Program-made: the position numbers and the translations under genes
From: Shinisaurus crocodilurus
Taxonomy: Eukaryota > Chordata > Lepidosauria > Squamata > Shinisauridae
Reading direction: 5' to 3'
Assembly: GCA_021292165.1 (NCBI GenBank)
Contig: CM037877.1
Location: 112,181,289-112,245,288, forward strand
Length of the DNA stretch: 64,000 nt
The notes under the pieces: generated by a model
Seen by the model: only the letters and a program-made list of their open reading frames with translations
The model's database searches: none
What the model was told of the DNA's origin: nothing
Shown: piece after piece, positions 59,098-64,000 of the stretch
Layout of the letters: each line of letters opens with the position of its first letter
Position numbering within the stretch: the stretch's first letter is position 1

Positions 59098-59188
59098 AGT
59101 AGCAATCCTATTCCTACATCAGAAAGTAAATCCCATTAAACTCAGTAGGACTCACTTCTGAGTCGACATGCATATGATTGCACTGTAA
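59098..59188. repeat. Short AGCAATCCTAT...GATTGCACTGTA repeat
   Basis: GCAATCCTATTCC and ATATGATTGCA form inverted ends around AGTAAATCCCATTAAACTCA, an arrangement common in squamate DNA. A weaker relative lies at 61240-61330. Confidence 0.6.
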
Positions 59189-59204
59189 GTTTAGCAACCT
59201 AGTG

Positions 59205-60207
59205 ACAGGCCCGCCCGGTTCTCTTTTAACGTTGCCAACAACTTAGTACAGGTTTAAATAAACAATGGACTCTCTTTATTATAGTGAGATAGTAACACAA
59301 GCAATCCTTCAGAGTTTGTGGCACGGAAACTTCACAGAGGTTACAGTCCCAATAAACCAGTTAGTTCAATCAGGTGCACAGACAGGGTTATAAAATCCAG
59401 CATTAGGAATCAAGACACAGAAGCTGGGAGCAGGATTCTAAAGACCAGCGATATAGTCTAAGGCAGAGTTTCAAAGGCACAGATTTCAAGATTTACAAGA
59501 ATTCAGGAATAGTTTTCAAGACAAGGTCCCACGAACATGGGAGTCAAGACAAGACAAAAGATCAAGGTTCAAGTACAGTCCAAACAAGAGAGATTTCTGG
59601 TACTAAAGACATTATATCCACAAAGCTCCCGGAGCTCTGCAACTGCTTTTAAACAGAGGCAGGGCATCTAGAGCTCTTCACTAGTCCACCTGTCCCTGCA
59701 GGAAAACATGTCTGTAAACGTAAACTACTCCTATCTGGGTGTTTCTCTTCTCTTTAGGTGCCTCTACTCTCAAGGTGTAGGGATTGGGCCCAACACCTCT
59801 GCAGACATGCCCCAAGAAGACATGGGAACTTATTCCAAGTCAGACAGGGAGGGGGAAGGTGTTGCAGAGGCGCCAAGGGTGTGGGAACAGGAGACCGGGG
59901 AGGAGACCCAGCTGTCATCTAATCTTTCGGAGGACAGCCAAGCTGGGCCCTCTGAACCCATGGGAACACAGGCTCCTAAGGAAGAGGAGGAGGGGGTGGG
60001 AATACAAGGCCCAAGAGGTAGGCGTTAGATGAAAAGGGAGGGGCAGTGCAGGGTCACGAGCTGCTCAAAGAGACTTGCAGCCAGGGAGGTGATCCCGTGG
60101 AAAGACCCACCTTGAGGGAGGGACTTGGTAGCCCGCTCAGCTTGAGAAGGGCAGGCCGTAGGACATAGGAGACGGTGTCAGTTTTGTGACAACACTCTTT
60201 CATGATG
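59205..60207 (-). mobile_element. Candidate solo LTR (Ty3/gypsy-like)
   Basis: Read on the minus strand, the region carries strings of CTTGACTCC/TCTTGAAAAC-type words, then ACTATAATAAAGAGAGTCC (a polyadenylation signal) shortly before the end. That layout resembles lizard gypsy LTRs. The plus-strand acidic frame at 59708-60028 is antisense to it. Exact ends and TSD were not established. Confidence 0.45.
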
Positions 60208-60761
60208 CTCTAACCCAGGAAATAGGGGACCCTAGGGTGGGGGGGGGTAGAGGGGGCTTTTAAGATCCAGATTGGGCCCCCTCCACCTACTCTAGAATGA
60301 AAATGAAAAAAAAGCTGCTACACAAATTTTTGAAGAAATGTGTGTTTTGGCCCTTGAATGTTCTAGTCTAAGGGCATGTGGTGCCGTTACACTAATAACT
60401 ACGAAGTAGGTCTCAGTCTGGTCAGTGTCTGGAAGCCCACACTGAGTTTCTCTGAGGAAAATTGGGATAGAAAGATAACTAAATAATTCAAATGCTTTTA
60501 AGAGCAAAACATAGACTCTTTTTAGGCAATGCAAGACAGAGACAGCCTATGCCCCCGGAACACTCCTTGGGCTGCATTATATAAAAGTTACGCAGCATAA
60601 GCAGAGAGAAGGCAAATCCACATGTCTACGGTGACAAGTCAAGCAGGGAGGTCAGCATCATTCCCAGACTGCAGTCCGTGCAGAGCCAGGCGCTGAGGCA
60701 AGAACCGAACTGGGGACTTCCTGGTCCACAGCTCAGACTCTCAGCCACTATTACTACACTA

Positions 60762-61123
60762 AGGGCACAATCCTATGGCCTCCCAACATTATCTGGGGGG
60801 CATAGAATTATTCAGAGTCCCAGCTCCAAGATCCTGCGAGCTCAAACCCCTGGCCTGCACCCCTCACAGCCGGCGCGGGAAGAACCGTGCCGTGTGCCGG
60901 CTGCCTCCCCGAGGTCAGAAATCAGCCTTGGAGAGGAAGAAAAGGAGCATGCCGGAGGGCGGGGAAGGGAGGAGGCGGGGGGGCCCTGCACCTACACCCC
61001 AGCTTCCTTCCTTCCCCCTCTGCAGAGCTGCATCTAGATGGCTGAAAACAGCCATCTAGGCAGGGCACGGAGCTGCGCCTTGTGGCATTCATCAAGCACA
61101 GAGGGCATTGGATTGTGCCCTAG
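60762..61123. mobile_element. TIR element, AGGGCACAATCCTATG family, GC-rich interior
   Basis: AAGGGCACAATCCTATGGCC is mirrored by GGATTGTGCCCT. The interior (60840-61070) is GC-rich and holds a perfect hairpin (AGATGGCTG...CAGCCATCT) at about 61034-61058. Confidence 0.7.
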
Positions 61124-61562
61124 CTGACACAAGGTTTTCCCTCTCATTCATGATGGTTGCCTGGGTTATTCAGCTACAGGAAGCTGGAGCCACCACAGCC
61201 ATAAAAAGGAAGTTGCGCCCATTGCAACCCAACCCAATGCTGCAATCTTCTATGTGCATTGACTAGTGATTGATTTCTATTGATCTCAGCAGAAATTATT
61301 TCCAAGTAAACACTTAGGACTGTAAGTCTTGAAACGCATGAGTGCTTAAAGTCATGGGCTTCGGTTTGTGCCCTCCCTTACTTGATTTTGTGATGTGTCA
61401 CCAAATCTGTATCCATAAGGACTAGAAATGTACGGTAGTTTTTCTTGTTAATGAAAATGAATGCTGCTGTTCTCTGGATTTTTGCAAGACACTGCAAGCA
61501 GTGCAAAGGTTTCTTGCAGCCCATGAGCCATGTTATCCTACCCTCCTTAATTCTTCTATAGG

Positions 61563-62095
61563 TAAACCCAGCATACAGTATATAGCAGGGGTTCTTAACC
61601 TGTGGGGTACGCCTCCCCAGGGGAGGTTTGGACTGACTCCAGGGGAGGTGTGAGTAGCCCCTCAACTATAAATTGTGTATTTTACAAGTACATAGCAGTG
61701 CAGCTTGGCGGTTGGCCCAACCTTATTTCTTTCTACTAATCTTGGGAGCTACGCCGTTCATTTAATTGAATATGCTTTTTAAAAAAAAACTAAAAAATGC
61801 AAACTCGTCCTGCCTAAGCCTAAATTTTGGGCCGTTAACACATGGGAGGCGTGGGTCATAAGATTTTTCACAAGGGAGGTGTGACACCAAAAAGGTTAAG
61901 AACCACTGGTATATAGAGTAACCGAGACCAGGGAAAATGTGTATCCCCAACTACAAACAATAATTTTTTAAAAAAAACAAACAAATCAATATACAGGATG
62001 AAAATTGCTAAAATATTTCAATTTCAAATATACAGTATACAAAATATTCAATTTTATAGGTAAACACAAACTATGGTAAGTGGGGTCAAATCCCA
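61563..62095. repeat. Direct repeat unit A (interrupted by a hAT)
   Basis: Apart from the hAT at 61586-61908, the unit shares AATGTGTATCCCC-type sequence, AAATTGCTAAAATATTTCAA and AAACTATGGTA with unit B about 0.8 kb away. Roughly four of five bases agree by eye. Confidence 0.72.
61586..61908 (+). mobile_element. Non-autonomous hAT element (323 bp)
   Basis: Ends CAGGGGTTCTTAACCT and AGGTTAAGAACCACTG are inverted copies. The exact octamer GTATATAG flanks both sides (61578-61585 and 61909-61916). It is inserted inside the direct-repeat unit A described at 61563-62095. Confidence 0.92.
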
Positions 62096-62193
62096 TACCT
62101 ACATCCGAGGACCATATTTTCAGTGGTGCCTTTCGCTTGCTGCCTTTCCAACAAAGAACTGTGGAGGAGAGTCAAGGCTACATGTTCCCCATC

Positions 62194-62226
62194 TCCCTCC
62201 CTCCCTCCCTCCCTCCCTCCCTCTCT
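62194..62226. repeat. (CCCT)n microsatellite
   Basis: About eight CCCT units. Confidence 0.93.
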
Positions 62227-62756
62227 CAAGAAACCACTTTCAAGGAAGATGTGGCATTTGAAGGCAATCAGACCCCTGTCAAATGCCTTCAAGTGCCTCC
62301 AGAGGGATGAGGGGGCTAAAATTAAGGGGAACGCGTTGATGGGACTGATTTCCACTATTCACATGCTTTCTGGGCACCAGCAGGAATTGGGACTTCGCAC
62401 ACAAGAAGGATGAATCAAAGACCTGTTCTTCTGGTAACACACGATGACATGATGGATTGCACTTTCTAAGAGTTTAAGGGAATTTGAACAAGCAACGATG
62501 AGAGGAACTGGAGCGTTAAACAGCTACACTTAAAAAAAAAAATCACACTCCATTTTCAACCGTGGCTGCAGCCAACTCCATTACCCAGTGGCTTTCAAGC
62601 ATTTTACCTTCAGGAAAAGCTTTCCACAACATCTCATCCACTGAGGAAGCCTGAAAAACTGCCGTCAGACCCCCTGCCTCGCCCCAGCATGTCTTAGGGC
62701 TCACACTCCATTCATAAGAGCACTGACCAAGCCAGGTAGGCCTCCACATTGCCCCA

Positions 62757-62965
62757 TTTAGGGTGACCAGGTGTCCCAGCGTACAGTATGTCACGTAATA
62801 GAGACCAGCGGGGAAAAAGTGTATCCCCAAAAACAAACGATGAACAAATAAACAAAAACAATATTCAGATGAAAATTGCTAAAATATTTCAATTTCAAAC
62901 ATAAACAAAAATGTTCAATTTTGTAGGAAAACAGAAACTATGGTATAGCTGGAGTCAAAGACCTG
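62757..62965. repeat. Direct repeat unit B
   Basis: Same order of blocks as unit A, without the hAT. Its left end TTAGGGTGACCAGGTGTCCC resembles the terminus of repeat X. Confidence 0.72.
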
Positions 62966-63179
62966 AGATGCACAGGCAGAATGACTCAGACGCTTGTGGA
63001 GTACTTCGCTGTTTTCAGGGGCTCAAATCTCTAGCTATATTTTATTATTAGACAAACCAAATGTATTTTGTACATACAAAATGTACGTTATATTTAAAGG
63101 CTCTTTCAACTCCAGTTTATGGCTAAACAGTCTCTAGCTTTTCCAGAAGAGATTTTGAAAACCACTACGTATTCCAGAG

Positions 63180-63310
63180 CAAGGCAACCTGGTGCCATCC
63201 AGATGTTTTGGACTGCAAATTCCAGAATCCCTGTGCATTGGCCAGGCTTCCTGGGGCTTAATGGGGGTTGTAGTCCAAAACATCCGGAAGGCACCAGGTT
63301 ACACACCCTG
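63180..63310. mobile_element. Foldback hAT element, eroded ends
   Basis: GGCAACCTGGTGCCATCCAG on the left is mirrored by AAGGCACCAGGTTACACACC on the right, around ATTCCAGAATCCC. The last bases of both ends have drifted. Confidence 0.75.
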
Positions 63311-63400
63311 GCATAATCAAAGACTAGCCATTTAAATGAATCGCTATATTCAAAAGGGAAAAGTGGGGTGGGATTTAAGACCTTGTATTTTAGTTTACAA

Positions 63401-63549
63401 CAGCCTTCCCAAACCTGGTGCTCTCAAAATGCTTCGGACTCCAATTCCCATCCACCCCAGCTAGCATGGCCAATAGTCAGGAATGCTGGGAGTTGTAGTA
63501 GTCAAAGAAAAAGAGAAACATCTGGAGGGCTCCAGGTTGTGGAAAGCTG
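63401..63549. mobile_element. Foldback hAT element
   Basis: Ends CAGCCTTCCCAAACCTGG and CCAGGTTGTGGAAAGCTG. The left flank GTTTACAA and right flank GTTTAGAC match partly. Confidence 0.8.
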
Positions 63550-63554
63550 GTTTA

Positions 63555-64000
63555 GACTAACTGGAATTAACATGCTGGTTCTGCTTGAGCTGCCAGAGGC
63601 AGCTTTGTGTACTTGCTATGCATTTTAGTATGCAGCTATCAAAATGGCTGGTCACCAGGGGGCTCCTCACTGGCTCAGGCATGTGTGAACCAGCCCTATT
63701 CAAAGCACACCATTTTCAGAAGTGTCAAGCAAGAATTACTCTTCCCCCTCTCCAGTTATCTGCTGTGTTTTCAGCTTACCAGCTAGAAGAAGATTGATTT
63801 ATCAATTTTTAAAAAATGACAACCGGAAAACGAGTTCCACTTTCTACAATCAGTGATGCCGAATAGGTCTATTGGACGAATACACCGCAAATCTAACATT
63901 GTTCTTATCCCAGTCCTATCGCCTCCTGTCTTGCCCACAACTGCCTGAGCAAAACTACGCCGGCTTTATGAAAGAAGCAAAGCCATGCAAAAGAAGGAAA
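63555..64000. other. Right margin, nothing recognised
   Basis: Presumably PIGG intron. No exon matching the preceding part of PIGG is visible. Confidence 0.5.

Noticed and set aside
59708..60028. 106-codon acidic plus-strand protein
   Set aside because: E/G/P-rich translation antisense to a candidate LTR; no domain, no splice support.
1..64000. CRISPR arrays, operons, phage or other prokaryotic systems
   Set aside because: Intron-split vertebrate exons and eukaryotic repeats throughout; no spaced identical repeats of CRISPR type and no compact gene clusters.

Overview
The window is nuclear DNA from an amniote vertebrate, most likely a squamate reptile. The evidence is split exons of a conserved vertebrate gene with GT-AG introns of 7 and 14 kb, many microsatellites, and a repeat set of squamate character: a tRNA-derived SINE of the Sauria-SINE type, CR1-like and L1-like LINE debris, and very many short hAT-like DNA transposons. 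No bacterial-type gene, operon, CRISPR array or free-standing RNA gene is visible. Species cannot be fixed from the sequence alone.

The only gene I recognise with confidence is PIGG (GPI ethanolamine phosphate transferase 2), on the minus strand. Its last three coding exons lie at 58466-58775, 50926-51089 and 37092-37317, with matching splice phases, and the stop codon is at 37092-37094. The 5' exons are not seen and should lie beyond base 64000. A second candidate is an unidentified plus-strand terminal exon at 44243-44555, inside the last PIGG intron; it may be a nested gene or a pseudo-exon. Everything from 1 to about 37000 looks intergenic, apart from the PIGG 3' UTR, whose end I could not place.

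The rest is a dense, nested transposon landscape. (1) Short foldback hAT elements of 105-150 bp recur at least 15 times, five of them with clear 8-bp target-site duplications (TSDs). (2) Larger non-autonomous hAT families of 310-810 bp include one that carries a CpG-rich body (6421-7227), one interrupted by an L1 tail (37612-38366), one interrupted by a 5S-rRNA-derived SINE (32417-32934), and one that still encodes the end of a hAT transposase (20714-21709). (3) Other inverted-repeat families begin with GGGTTCAGACAAC, GGTTGGATCCA or TAGGGTGGCCA. (4) A Tc1/mariner-like element with TA duplications is present in two copies. (5) There are RT and C-terminal fragments of LINEs, four Sauria-like SINE copies, one tRNA-Ala-derived SINE, and two candidate solo LTRs.

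The most interesting item is a young 178-bp SINE with a 5S rRNA head and a CR1-like tail. It is present twice (32723-32900 minus, 39173-39350 plus) with only two differences. All assignments come from reading the sequence and from memory of the families; no database search was run.
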